Part shown: positions 56,750 to 64,000 of the stretch, piece by piece
How positions within the stretch are numbered: position 1 is the first letter of the stretch
Layout of the letters: every line of letters begins with the position of its first letter
Assembly: GCF_004352835.1 (NCBI RefSeq)
Contig: NZ_SJSB01000012.1
Span: forward strand, 53,757-117,756
Reading direction: 5' to 3'
From: Marinomonas flavescens
GTDB lineage: Bacteria > Pseudomonadota > Gammaproteobacteria > Pseudomonadales > Marinomonadaceae
DNA length: 64,000 bases
The notes under the pieces: model-generated
The model's database searches: none
What the model saw: only the letters and a program-made list of their open reading frames with translations
What the model was told of the DNA's origin: nothing
Made by a program: the position numbers and the translations under genes

Positions 56750-57367
56750 ATGAGCTTTAAACCAATTTATAGCCAGAAAGATGTAGATGTCATTCAAGAT
56801 GAATGCGTTTATAAAGGCTTTTTTGAAATGCATAAGCTGACGCTAAGACACAAGAAATTTAACGGCGAATGGAGTCAGCCGATGACACGAGAAATGATGG
56901 TGCGTGGTGATGCGGTCTGTGTTTTATTATTTGATCCTGTTGCAGATAAAATATTGTTAATTGAGCAGTTTCGCCCAAGTTTACCAAAAAGTGAATCGCC
57001 TTGGTTGATAGAGCTGGTCGCTGGCATGGTAGAAGAAGGGGAGGCCGATGAGGACGTTGCTCGTCGTGAATCTTTTGAAGAAGCGGGAGTCACGGTAAAG
57101 CGGCTTGAATATATGTTTAAGTTTGTTCCTTCTCCAGGTGGATTAGTAGAATACCTGCGTATGTATGCAGGCGAATTTGATTCCAGTCGTGTGGATGTGA
57201 ACCGTACTCACGGTTTGGATGAAGAAAATGAAGACATACGGCTTCATCTTATGAGTGCGGATGAAGCGGTTGCACTGCTTGATCATGATGTAGAAAACGC
57301 CAGCACTATTATGGGTCTGCAATGGTTCGCCTTAAACAAGGCTAAATTAGTGCATCGTTGGGAATGA
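56750..57367 (+). CDS. nudF: ADP-ribose pyrophosphatase (Nudix)
   Basis: Hydrolyses ADP-ribose to AMP and ribose 5-phosphate. The 205-residue protein has the Nudix box around residues 95-117 (GMVEEGEADEDVARRESFEEAGV) in pieces, with the ligand segment ELVAG before it. Start ATG has AGGAG. It leads the nudF-yqiB-yqiA-parE cluster; cpdA, which lies between yqiB and yqiA in E. coli, is absent. Confidence 0.94.
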   Translation: MSFKPIYSQKDVDVIQDECVYKGFFEMHKLTLRHKKFNGEWSQPMTREMMVRGDAVCVLLFDPVADKILLIEQFRPSLPKSESPWLIELVAGMVEEGEADEDVARRESFEEAGVTVKRLEYMFKFVPSPGGLVEYLRMYAGEFDSSRVDVNRTHGLDEENEDIRLHLMSADEAVALLDHDVENASTIMGLQWFALNKAKLVHRWE

Positions 57368-57572
57368 CAGAGGTCGTTCTACCGTAAAAAAAAGAGTTTA
57401 GAGCCGCGATCTACTTGATTTAACCTATACTGACACGATAAAGGTATCTAAATGATTGTGCCATAAAGGCAATGAATATCTTTCTTATGCGATTGAAATC
57501 AAATGCAATATTGTTGAAAAGTACACTGACAGAAGGATATTTTTCGCAAAAATGGTCGAGGTAATGCAAAAA

Positions 57573-58028
57573 ATGTCAAAACAGTACGTACCTGATTTAT
57601 CCAGCTTACAGCTGCTCGGCGAGCTAAATTATCGTCGTGTGGCTAAGCTGATGCGTGGATACGAAGAGGAAAGCGTATGGGATTTTTCGATTCACAGTGT
57701 CGGCGATCATGAAAGCAGATTACGTTTGGTGCTTGGTCAAGAAAGTCGCTTCACATCAGAGATGGCTTTAGAGTTTGGCCCAGAAGGTAAAAACAAGCTC
57801 CTTTTTGAAAGCAAACTGTCGATGAATATTCGTTTGTATCATGATGTGAAAATTGCCGAAATTACCGATGGACATCGGCAGTTTAGTGGCAGCTACCCTT
57901 ATCCTAATGATGATATGTACCATAGGGATGAAAAATTTCGATTGAATCAACAATTGTCGGATATATTAGAGCTCTGTTTAAAGCACGGACATCGACTTTA
58001 CGAGACGCCACTTTTCCAGTTTGCCTAG
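57573..58028 (+). CDS. DUF1249 family protein (YqiB-like)
   Basis: Unknown function. The start is placed at the ATG at 57573, where the CGAGGT site at 57557 is well spaced and the protein then aligns to E. coli YqiB (140 residues). Earlier in-frame starts would add a 39-residue unrelated head. The 151-residue product shows YVPDLSSLQLLGELNYRRV, LSMNIRLYHDVKIAEIT, YPNDDMYHRDEKFRLNQQL. The nudF-yqiB pairing is conserved. Confidence 0.85.
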   Translation: MSKQYVPDLSSLQLLGELNYRRVAKLMRGYEEESVWDFSIHSVGDHESRLRLVLGQESRFTSEMALEFGPEGKNKLLFESKLSMNIRLYHDVKIAEITDGHRQFSGSYPYPNDDMYHRDEKFRLNQQLSDILELCLKHGHRLYETPLFQFA

Positions 58029-58126
58029 ACTTTTTATGTAAATAAAGCGTATTAATCTCTGACTTTCGCTGGTCTAATCTAATGTTATAAACGAAAACAT
58101 AACCCTTCGAACTAGAGGTCGTTGCA

Positions 58127-58717
58127 TTGAATAGCTTACTGTATATCCATGGTTTTAATAGTTCAGAACAGTCTCATAAAGCCTCAGTTCTCAGTGATGC
58201 GATGAAAAGGCATGCTCTGAGTGGGGAGCTTCTATCTCCTCGATTACCATGGCAACCAGCTAAAGCAATTGCGTTATTAGAAGATATTATAACGTCGCGT
58301 TTATCAGCAGAAGGAGCCTCTAGTATTACTTTAATAGGGAGTTCATTGGGTGGCTTTTATGCCAGTTATTTGGCCGAGAAATTTCAAATAAAAGCGATTT
58401 TGGTGAACCCTGCGGTTCAAGCTTCAAGCTTATTGGTTGATCATATCGGCCCGCAACACAATCCTTATACTGATGAGCGGTATGAATTAACCCTCGCACA
58501 TATGGATGAATTAGCCGCATTGATAGTGGAATGCCCGACACCAGACCTGTATTGGCTGATGCTCCAAGAAGGCGATGACGTATTAGACTACCGAGAGGCG
58601 CTAAAGGCGTTTCCAAAAACAATTCGACTTACCCATGAAGAAAAAGGGAATCACCGTTTTGTTGGTTTTGAACGTTTTGGCGATGATATTTTACGTTTCG
58701 CTGGAATCATCCCCTAA
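58127..58717 (+). CDS. YqiA/YcfP family alpha/beta hydrolase
   Basis: A small esterase of the YqiA type; E. coli YqiA acts on short acyl esters. It starts with TTG at 58127: there is no ATG near the conserved beginning NSLLYIHGFNSSEQS, and GAGG lies 8 bases upstream. The nucleophile Ser sits in GSSLGGFYA, followed by ILVNPAVQ and the late GNHRFVGFE with the His. 196 residues. Upstream of parE as in E. coli. Confidence 0.87.
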   Translation: MNSLLYIHGFNSSEQSHKASVLSDAMKRHALSGELLSPRLPWQPAKAIALLEDIITSRLSAEGASSITLIGSSLGGFYASYLAEKFQIKAILVNPAVQASSLLVDHIGPQHNPYTDERYELTLAHMDELAALIVECPTPDLYWLMLQEGDDVLDYREALKAFPKTIRLTHEEKGNHRFVGFERFGDDILRFAGIIP

Positions 58718-58852
58718 TCTGGCTGGCTTAGAACTTGATCATTTCACAGGGTTCATATCCAGTGATAGACTCTACACTATCTTATTTACATCTTAGTTCG
58801 ATACTGTGTTTTACTTTGGTATCGCAATTTCAATTTGGAAGAATAAACACGC

Positions 58853-60754
58853 ATGTCTGCTAAAGAATATAACGCCGGCTCAATAGAAGTTTTAAGCGGC
58901 CTAGAGCCAGTTCAAAAACGTCCAGGAATGTATACGGACACCACTCGACCTAATCACTTGGCACAAGAAGTCATTGATAACTCAGTGGATGAAGCGTTAG
59001 CAGATCATGCTGATCGCATAGAAGTGATTCTTTATAAAGATGGCGCCGTGAGCGTAGAAGATAATGGCCGCGGTATGCCTGTTGATATTCATCCCGAAGA
59101 AGGTGTTTCTGGGGTTGAATTGATCCTTACAAAGCTTCATGCCGGTGGTAAATTTTCTGGTGATAGTTACCAATTTTCTGGTGGCCTACACGGTGTTGGT
59201 GTATCGGTTGTTAATGCTTTATCAACTTCGTTAGAAGTGTTTGTAAGACGTAATGGCAAGCAATATCACATTGGTTTCGCAGATGGCTTTAAAGTCTCTG
59301 AATTGGCTGAAATTGGCACGGTTGGTAAGAAAAACACCGGCACAAAAGTAAAATTCATGGCCGACGGAAAATATTTTGATAGCCCTAAATATTCTGTCTC
59401 TCGACTCAAGCATTTACTAAAAGCCAAAGCCGTATTGTGTTCGGGTTTACATGTCATTTTTATTGATCAAAGTGGCACGGAAGAAGTACGAGAAGAATGG
59501 TTTTACCAAGACGGTTTAAAAGACTACTTGGCTCAAGCGAACGCAGGTTTCGAACTGCTTCCAGATGAACCTTTCTTAGGTGGCCTAACTGAAAAGACGC
59601 AAGGCGTTGATTGGTCGGTTCAATGGTTGCCAGAAGGTGGTGAGTTAGTCACAGAAAGTTATGTAAACTTGATTCCTACTGCCCAAGGCGGTACGCATGT
59701 TAACGGTTTACGTACCGGCTTATTAGAAGCCATGCGTGAATTTTGTGATTTCCATAATTTGTTACCTCGTGGCGTGAAATTAACGGCGGAGGATATTTGG
59801 GATCGCTGTAGTTATGTTTTGTCCGCAAAAATTCAAGAACCTCAGTTTTCTGGGCAAACAAAAGAACGTTTATCATCTCGTCAAATTGTGCCCTTTATTT
59901 CAGCGACGGCAAAAGATGCGTTTAGCTTATGGCTAAATACGCACGTTGAAGAGGGTAAAAAAATTGCGGACTTGGTCATTAATAGCGCCCAGAAACGCTT
60001 GAAAGCAAGCAAGAAGGTAGTTCGTAAAAAAATCACCCAAGGGCCTGCGTTACCGGGTAAATTAGCTGACTGTTCCGGTCAAGATTCCACCCGAAGTGAA
60101 CTTTTCTTAGTGGAAGGGGATTCTGCTGGTGGCTCTGCTAAGCAGGCTCGTGATAAAGATTTTCAAGCAATTTTACCGTTGCGCGGTAAAATCCTTAATG
60201 CTTGGGAAGTCGATTCTAGTCATGTACTTGGTTCTCAAGAAATCTACAATATTTCTGTCGCACTGGGTGTTGATCCAGGTGAAGACGATTTATCAGGCCT
60301 ACGCTATGGCAAAGTGTGCATCTTAGCTGATGCCGATTCCGATGGATTGCATATTGCCACTTTGCTGTGTGCTTTGTTTGTTCGCCATTTTTCAAGTCTG
60401 GTTATGGCGGGGCATGTGTTTGTTGCTATGCCGCCGTTGTATCGTATTGATTTGGGTAAGGAAGTGTCTTATGCCTTGGATGATGAAGAAAAAGACATTA
60501 TTTTGCATAAAATGGCAGTGGAAAAGAAACGTGGTACGCCCAACGTTCAACGATTCAAAGGATTGGGTGAAATGAATCCATCGCAACTACGAGAAACAAC
60601 CATGGCGCGAGATACTCGACGTTTGATTCAGTTGACCATGGAAGACCCATCCGGTACAGATGAATTATTGGATAAGTTACTTGCTAAAAAGCGTGCTGGG
60701 GATCGTAAGCATTGGCTAGAGACTTATGGCAATCTAGCGATTATTGAAGGCTAA
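58853..60754 (+). CDS. parE: DNA topoisomerase IV subunit B
   Basis: ATPase subunit of topoisomerase IV, which decatenates chromosomes with ParC. The 633-residue type IIA protein has the GHKL ATPase site (EVIDNSVDEAL, EDNGRGMPVDIH, SGGLHGVGVSVVNALS). The transducer is followed by the Toprim segment with LVEGDSAGGSAKQARD and LADADSDGLHI. The end is LDKLLAKKRAGDRK. RFKGLGEMNPSQL is the subunit-B hallmark. parC is not in this window. Confidence 0.97.
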   Translation: MSAKEYNAGSIEVLSGLEPVQKRPGMYTDTTRPNHLAQEVIDNSVDEALADHADRIEVILYKDGAVSVEDNGRGMPVDIHPEEGVSGVELILTKLHAGGKFSGDSYQFSGGLHGVGVSVVNALSTSLEVFVRRNGKQYHIGFADGFKVSELAEIGTVGKKNTGTKVKFMADGKYFDSPKYSVSRLKHLLKAKAVLCSGLHVIFIDQSGTEEVREEWFYQDGLKDYLAQANAGFELLPDEPFLGGLTEKTQGVDWSVQWLPEGGELVTESYVNLIPTAQGGTHVNGLRTGLLEAMREFCDFHNLLPRGVKLTAEDIWDRCSYVLSAKIQEPQFSGQTKERLSSRQIVPFISATAKDAFSLWLNTHVEEGKKIADLVINSAQKRLKASKKVVRKKITQGPALPGKLADCSGQDSTRSELFLVEGDSAGGSAKQARDKDFQAILPLRGKILNAWEVDSSHVLGSQEIYNISVALGVDPGEDDLSGLRYGKVCILADADSDGLHIATLLCALFVRHFSSLVMAGHVFVAMPPLYRIDLGKEVSYALDDEEKDIILHKMAVEKKRGTPNVQRFKGLGEMNPSQLRETTMARDTRRLIQLTMEDPSGTDELLDKLLAKKRAGDRKHWLETYGNLAIIEG

Positions 60755-60913
60755 TCTTTAAACGCGTATCGTTGATGAACACACTTTTTTACTTTGAATA
60801 GAATGGCTTTTTTTCTTGCGGTATTCTGTTTATCAAAATTAGAGGTTTCATCAGCAAATCTGTTAAAGACAGGTTACACTTAGAAAACCAGTAATAAAGT
60901 GGAATGCAATTTG

Positions 60914-61534
60914 ATGTCTGACAATGAAGATCCTAACGTCATTAGTGAAGAAGCTCTTTACGAGCAGCTTGATCACTATTTATCTACGTTTGGAAGCGAG
61001 CGTTCTATTCTCTGTGTATCGGAATTAGATGGCTTTTTAACCGCACTAGGCTGCTCTGCTCAAGAGTTTGCGCCTGATTTTTGGCTGAGTGCTATTTGGG
61101 GGGCAGAGGAAGATCAGCCTAAATGGCCATCCTTAAAAGAAGAAGACGAATTTCTTAGCCTAGTACTGATTGTCTATATGGAGACCATGAACACCATTAT
61201 TCATGGTGATCTGCATCCTGTTTACCTAGAACAAGAAATAGACAATGGAGAGAGTCAACTTTTAGTCGAAGAGTGGTGTGTCGGCTTCATGCGAGGCGCG
61301 CGCCTTACTGGTCTGGGTCTTGATGAAAGTAACCATGATTTTTACAACGAAGTGCTTGCGCCAGTACGCATGTTTGGCACAGAAGCTGGCTGGGAAAAAC
61401 TCGAAAAAATGGTTGATGAAGAAGTTGATTTTTGGCGCGAGACTATCGAACCTTCGATTTTGCGTTTAGTCCAATTTAACCACCCAGAGATTCAATCAAA
61501 TCAACTAAGTGATAAGCCACCTATTTTGCATTAG
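60914..61534 (+). CDS. UPF0149/YecA family protein
   Basis: A 206-residue acidic protein of the UPF0149 (YecA-type N-terminal) family. ATG at 60914 has GGAA at 60901; a GTG at 60899 is a less likely start. It lacks the C-terminal SEC-type cysteine cluster of full YecA. Function unknown. It is the last ordinary chromosomal gene before the repeat region. Confidence 0.82.
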   Translation: MSDNEDPNVISEEALYEQLDHYLSTFGSERSILCVSELDGFLTALGCSAQEFAPDFWLSAIWGAEEDQPKWPSLKEEDEFLSLVLIVYMETMNTIIHGDLHPVYLEQEIDNGESQLLVEEWCVGFMRGARLTGLGLDESNHDFYNEVLAPVRMFGTEAGWEKLEKMVDEEVDFWRETIEPSILRLVQFNHPEIQSNQLSDKPPILH

Positions 61535-61854
61535 ATACTGGTGAATTATAGTTTGATGCAGACGATTAATTTAGTCGGCTTGCCTTTGTCCCATAGACAG
61601 TTAAATACACGCCAATTCAACTGTCTGTTTTAAGTAAAAACCTCTCCCCAAATGACTTTTTAAGCCTGTTTTTAGTAAATGGTTGAATTCATGTTTTTGA
61701 TTTTAACTTGATGTAGTCTACATTATCCTCGTGCTTAAATTAGCTGTCTGCTTTTAGAGCCTATGTCTCAATAGCTTAAAAAGCATGATGGTACATTTCT
61801 ATTTTAATTGTGTGATGACGCCTTTATAGATCTTGCTCCCTAATTTACTTTTAG
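61535..61854 (+). other. Upstream region of the beta-helix gene
   Basis: Largely copy 1 of the direct repeat. A weak inverted pair AGACAGTT/AACTGTCT lies at about 61595-61627. TTGATT (61697-61702) and CATTAT (61721-61726), 18 apart, are a possible promoter. Around them is TGTAG-T-CTACA, a small symmetrical site. Copy 2 lacks the perfect form of both arms. No gene is seen. Confidence 0.55.
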
Positions 61855-61917
61855 ATGATGGCGAAGACATGCTGTGTTTCGGAGAAAATAATAATGGTTC
61901 ACTGTCTTTTTCGTTAC
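61587..61917 (+). repeat. Direct repeat, copy 1 (promoter region plus first codons of the beta-helix gene)
   Basis: About 330 bases closely matching 63527-63880 in order and orientation, with scattered substitutions and a roughly 30-base insertion in copy 2. Shared landmarks are an ATAGACAG start, a CAAATGACTTTTTAAGCCTG-like block, TCTACATTATCCTCGTGC, and TTTACTTTTAGATGATGG. It includes the region upstream of the gene at 61855 and its first ~21 codons. Confidence 0.9.
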
Positions 61918-63288
61918 TACCGTTTTTTAAAGAATACCCAGATTCAACGGAAGGCTGTTATCGGTGCTAAATGTCTTCACCCTCAACTATTAGTAAAAAC
62001 ACTACCCCGTTCCTTATTTATGGTGCTCTTTATTTTAACAGGCACTGTGTCTTATGCGGACACTACTCAGACACCAGGGTCAGTTATTGACGTTAAGGCG
62101 AGTGAATTTTACAAACCCTCTCTAATGCAGGATCGGACGCCCGCGAACTTTGCTTCCGGCTGGAACGCGAATGGGGCTGATACCACAGCGGACAGCCAAA
62201 AATTACAGCAGGCGATCGACGTGGTTTCTGCTTCTGGTGGCGGTGCTATCTCTATCCCCGCGGGTCACTATACGTTCGGCAATGTCCAGCTGAAATCCAA
62301 TGTTCATTTGATGATCGATCACGCCGCGACGATCGTTCCAGCGCTTCCCGTTAACCACAAGTCGGCCAAAATATTCATCTTGGATGGACATGTGTCTAAT
62401 GTCAGCATTCAGGGCGTAGGCGGTCGTTTTCATGTTGAGCTGCCTGCTTATAAGCCTGGCGTGATGGTGTTTCAGATCAACGCGGTCAATAATTTCTATA
62501 TTGCCAATGTGTCGATTACAGATTCACAGACCAAATTTGCCTCACTTTCAATGGGGCCGGGCCGGCAGAAAACCTCCGGACCTAATTGGCCGACCGTGCC
62601 TAAGAACTTGCGCTTGAGCCCAAATGCGCCAAGAGATGGTTTGGTCGAGAATATCGATCAAACACACGCCTCGGCTGGTTATGGCATTGTGCAAGTTCAG
62701 GCCGGTGAGCATCTTCTTTTTCGGAACCTATCAACGGAAGGTGGCGTTGCCCTGCGAGTCGAAACCGGTGAAAAGGCGATGAACGATGCACAAGTGGGTG
62801 GAGTGGATCAGATCTATGGTCGCGACCTCACTTGTCGTAATGGATTCGCTACCTTGATGTTACAGCCCCATTCGATGCACGACGGTACAGTCGACGTTGA
62901 TGGTGTTACATCGAAGGGCTGTGAATTTGCGGTCGCGTTTCGCCCTGGCTTTGTTTCGCACAAGTCACATAATCCAAACCTGACTCTCGGTTCGTTCACC
63001 AGTGTATTGGTCAACCATGTGGATGCCAGCTTCGGCACGCAGGCACAGTTACCTAACCGGAGAAGGGGGGAGATGGATTTGATCCCATCTTACATGATGA
63101 AATACGTCCCTCAGGCCATTCGCGATCAACCAGGTTATGGTGGCGAGTTCTATACTGGACCAGCTTTGGCGGCCGTGCTGAATGACGGCACCAGCTATGA
63201 GTCGGCTATCCATATCAAAAATGTTACAGCACACGGGTTGCTAGCTCGGCAACCGACTATTACTCCAAAGGCCGTGCATAAAAAGTAA
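61855..63288 (+). CDS. Secreted right-handed beta-helix protein resembling iota-carrageenase (GH82)
   Basis: A 477-residue protein; by length and repeat pattern it fits the parallel beta-helix polysaccharidases. A probable signal peptide ends near VSYA (residues 50-68), unusually deep, after a 50-residue head that is shared with the flanking repeat. The ATG at 61894 has GGAG and may be the true start. The conserved core has GGGAISIPAGHY, SAGYGIVQVQ (Gln280), GGVALRVETG (Glu303) and MLQPHS (His339). Gln-to-Glu and Glu-to-His spacing (23, 36) equals what I recall for GH82 Q222, E245, H281. The GH82 Asp247 position is Gly305, so catalysis is doubtful. G+C is visibly higher than around it. Family assignment is tentative. 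Confidence 0.5.
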   Translation: MMAKTCCVSEKIIMVHCLFRYYRFLKNTQIQRKAVIGAKCLHPQLLVKTLPRSLFMVLFILTGTVSYADTTQTPGSVIDVKASEFYKPSLMQDRTPANFASGWNANGADTTADSQKLQQAIDVVSASGGGAISIPAGHYTFGNVQLKSNVHLMIDHAATIVPALPVNHKSAKIFILDGHVSNVSIQGVGGRFHVELPAYKPGVMVFQINAVNNFYIANVSITDSQTKFASLSMGPGRQKTSGPNWPTVPKNLRLSPNAPRDGLVENIDQTHASAGYGIVQVQAGEHLLFRNLSTEGGVALRVETGEKAMNDAQVGGVDQIYGRDLTCRNGFATLMLQPHSMHDGTVDVDGVTSKGCEFAVAFRPGFVSHKSHNPNLTLGSFTSVLVNHVDASFGTQAQLPNRRRGEMDLIPSYMMKYVPQAIRDQPGYGGEFYTGPALAAVLNDGTSYESAIHIKNVTAHGLLARQPTITPKAVHKK

Positions 63289-63526
63289 ACGCGTTGACTG
63301 AATCCCATCATTATCGTCGCGCTGGAGCGACAGTGTCGACTTTGTCGTCGACCTCTCGCATCAGCCGCAAGCATTGATTGAAATGACCCTCGCCAGCAAG
63401 GACGTTGCTGCGGAAGTCGCCTTGCAGGTACCGCGAAAAGTGGTGCGAATCTTCTATTCCGAAACGAGTGTGATCAACTGATACAGCTACATGGACGACG
63501 TCCATCTTTGTCACGAGACCTACCCA
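63289..63526 (+). other. Remnant downstream of the beta-helix gene
   Basis: A plus-strand frame stays open for 59 codons (63302-63478) with G+C-rich third positions, ending at a TGA. It has no convincing start and reads like the C-terminal end of a lost protein (RWSDSVDFVVDLSHQPQAL, then EVALQVPRKVVR). An antisense frame (63311-63550) is probably its shadow. I cannot name the family. Confidence 0.45.
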
Positions 63527-63880
63527 TGTCCGATAGACAGCTAAATACACGTCAATTAAACTGTCAGTTTTAAGTAAAAAACCTTCCCTAAATGACTTTT
63601 TAAGCCTGTTTTTAGTAAATGGTTGAATTCAGGTTTTTTATTTTAACTTGATATAGTCTACATTATCCTCGTGCTCAAAATAGCTGTCGGTTATCAGAGT
63701 CTATGTGTCAGCGTAATGATACATTTCTATTTTGTTTGGATTATTACGTCCTTATGTTAAACATGATATGTTCATAAACATATGATATATAGATCTTGTT
63801 CCTCAATTTACTTTTAGATGATGGCGAAAACATGCTGTGTAGCAGAGAAAATAATAATGGTTCACGGTCTTTTTCGTAAC
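63527..63880 (+). repeat. Direct repeat, copy 2, ending at a probable IS66 insertion
   Basis: Roughly four in five bases match 61587-61917 by eye. An insertion around 63757-63795 contains an imperfect ATGATATGTT/AACATATGAT symmetry. The match includes the start of a beta-helix-like reading frame at 63818 and ends exactly at 63880, where unrelated DNA begins. Confidence 0.88.
63818..63880 (+). pseudogene. Truncated 5' end of a second beta-helix-type gene
   Basis: About 21 codons parallel the start of the gene at 61855 (MMAKTCCV in both, IIMVHGLFR here). The homology then stops at the IS-like junction; the hybrid frame runs to a TAA at 63953. The SD-like GGAG of copy 1 has become AGAG. Could be a gene interrupted by insertion, if the rest lies beyond the window. 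Confidence 0.65.
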
Positions 63881-63932
63881 GTAAGCGTTCATTCTACGCC
63901 GTTATTTCATCCCATCTTTTCGCACTCTAAAC

Positions 63933-63971
63933 TGGACTCCGTTTTCATCTCATAACCGATAACGGAGTCCA
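63933..63971 (+). promoter_or_regulatory. Hairpin covering the ribosome-binding site of the element's first gene
   Basis: An 11-bp perfect inverted repeat, TGGACTCCGTT (63933-63943) with AACGGAGTCCA (63961-63971). The GGAG at 63964-63967, nine bases before the ATG at 63976, is in the second arm. RNA started upstream would fold the site away. Confidence 0.65.
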
Positions 63972-63975
63972 ACCC

Positions 63976-64000
63976 ATGACCAAACCCTACACCCGTCGTT
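63976..64000 (+). CDS. Start of a probable IS66 TnpA-type protein (partial)
   Basis: Eight codons (MTKPYTRR) after GGAG at 63964-63967, at normal spacing. IS66 elements encode a short TnpA, TnpB and the TnpC transposase. This start is similar to TnpA-type openings I recall, but the piece is too short to prove it. Confidence 0.4.

Larger units (their letters stand above)
63881..64000 (+). mobile_element. Probable left end of an IS66-family insertion sequence (runs off window)
   Basis: The new sequence starts GTAAGCGTTC, which is like the terminal inverted repeats of IS66-family elements (typically GTAAGCG). About 95 bases later an ATG opens a TnpA-like frame. Its right end, and an 8-base target duplication, would be outside the window, so this is inference. 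Confidence 0.5.

Noticed and set aside
63311..63550. 79-codon minus-strand frame in the beta-helix downstream region
   Set aside because: Runs into the direct repeat, has no ribosome-binding site, and is antisense to the better plus-strand remnant; kept only as a remark.

Overview
The window looks like chromosome of a marine, flagellated gammaproteobacterium of the Oceanospirillales, most probably Marinomonas or a close relative. This rests on moderately AT-rich DNA, on classic gammaproteobacterial operons (rpsU-dnaG-rpoD, lptD-surA-pdxA-rsmA-apaG-apaH, nudF-yqiB-yqiA-parE) and on a lateral/polar flagellar block laid out as in Vibrio and Pseudomonas. No rRNA or CRISPR array was seen. There is one tRNA, for Arg with anticodon CCT.

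Bases 1-27,000 are mostly housekeeping. They hold the Entner-Doudoroff pair zwf (3' end only) and eda, a PIN-PhoH ATPase, and the macromolecular synthesis operon (rpsU, yqeY-like, dnaG, rpoD). Next come tsaD and folB, then a long minus-strand run from lptD to cca covering outer-membrane biogenesis, pyridoxal phosphate, 16S rRNA methylation, Ap4A hydrolysis, rhodanese and CCA addition. These are followed by djlA, a DUF3530 gene, rpe-gph, an inverted mscS/mgtE pair, trpG-trpD-trpC and an OsmC-family gene. trpE is not next to trpG; the mscS/mgtE pair sits where it is often found.

Bases 27,000-56,000 are one flagellar and flagellin-glycosylation block. flgA-flgM-flgN run leftward. cheV-cheR, flgBCDE, flgFGHIJ, flgKL, a degenerate HD-GYP gene, two flagellin genes, flaG-fliD-fliS-fliT-like, a Maf (DUF115) glycosyltransferase and pseI-pseG run rightward. 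pseB-pseC-pseF run leftward to meet pseG. I find good FliA (sigma-28) promoter matches before flgM, flgK, both flagellin genes and pseB, and sigma-54 matches before flgB and (weaker) flgF. Together they read as a regulatory hierarchy: sigma-54 for hook and basal body; sigma-28 for anti-sigma factor, hook-filament junction, filament and the sugar that decorates it. pseH, the acetyltransferase step of pseudaminic acid synthesis, is not in the cluster.

Bases 56,000-61,550 return to housekeeping (tag, nudF, yqiB-like, yqiA-like, parE, UPF0149). The last 2.4 kb is accessory. A right-handed beta-helix protein resembling iota-carrageenases (GH82) lies downstream of one copy of a ~330-base segment. 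A second diverged copy of that segment, including the first ~21 codons of the gene, follows it. That second copy is cut off by what looks like the left end of an IS66-family element, whose first gene start lies in a hairpin. This end of the window is the most unusual part.
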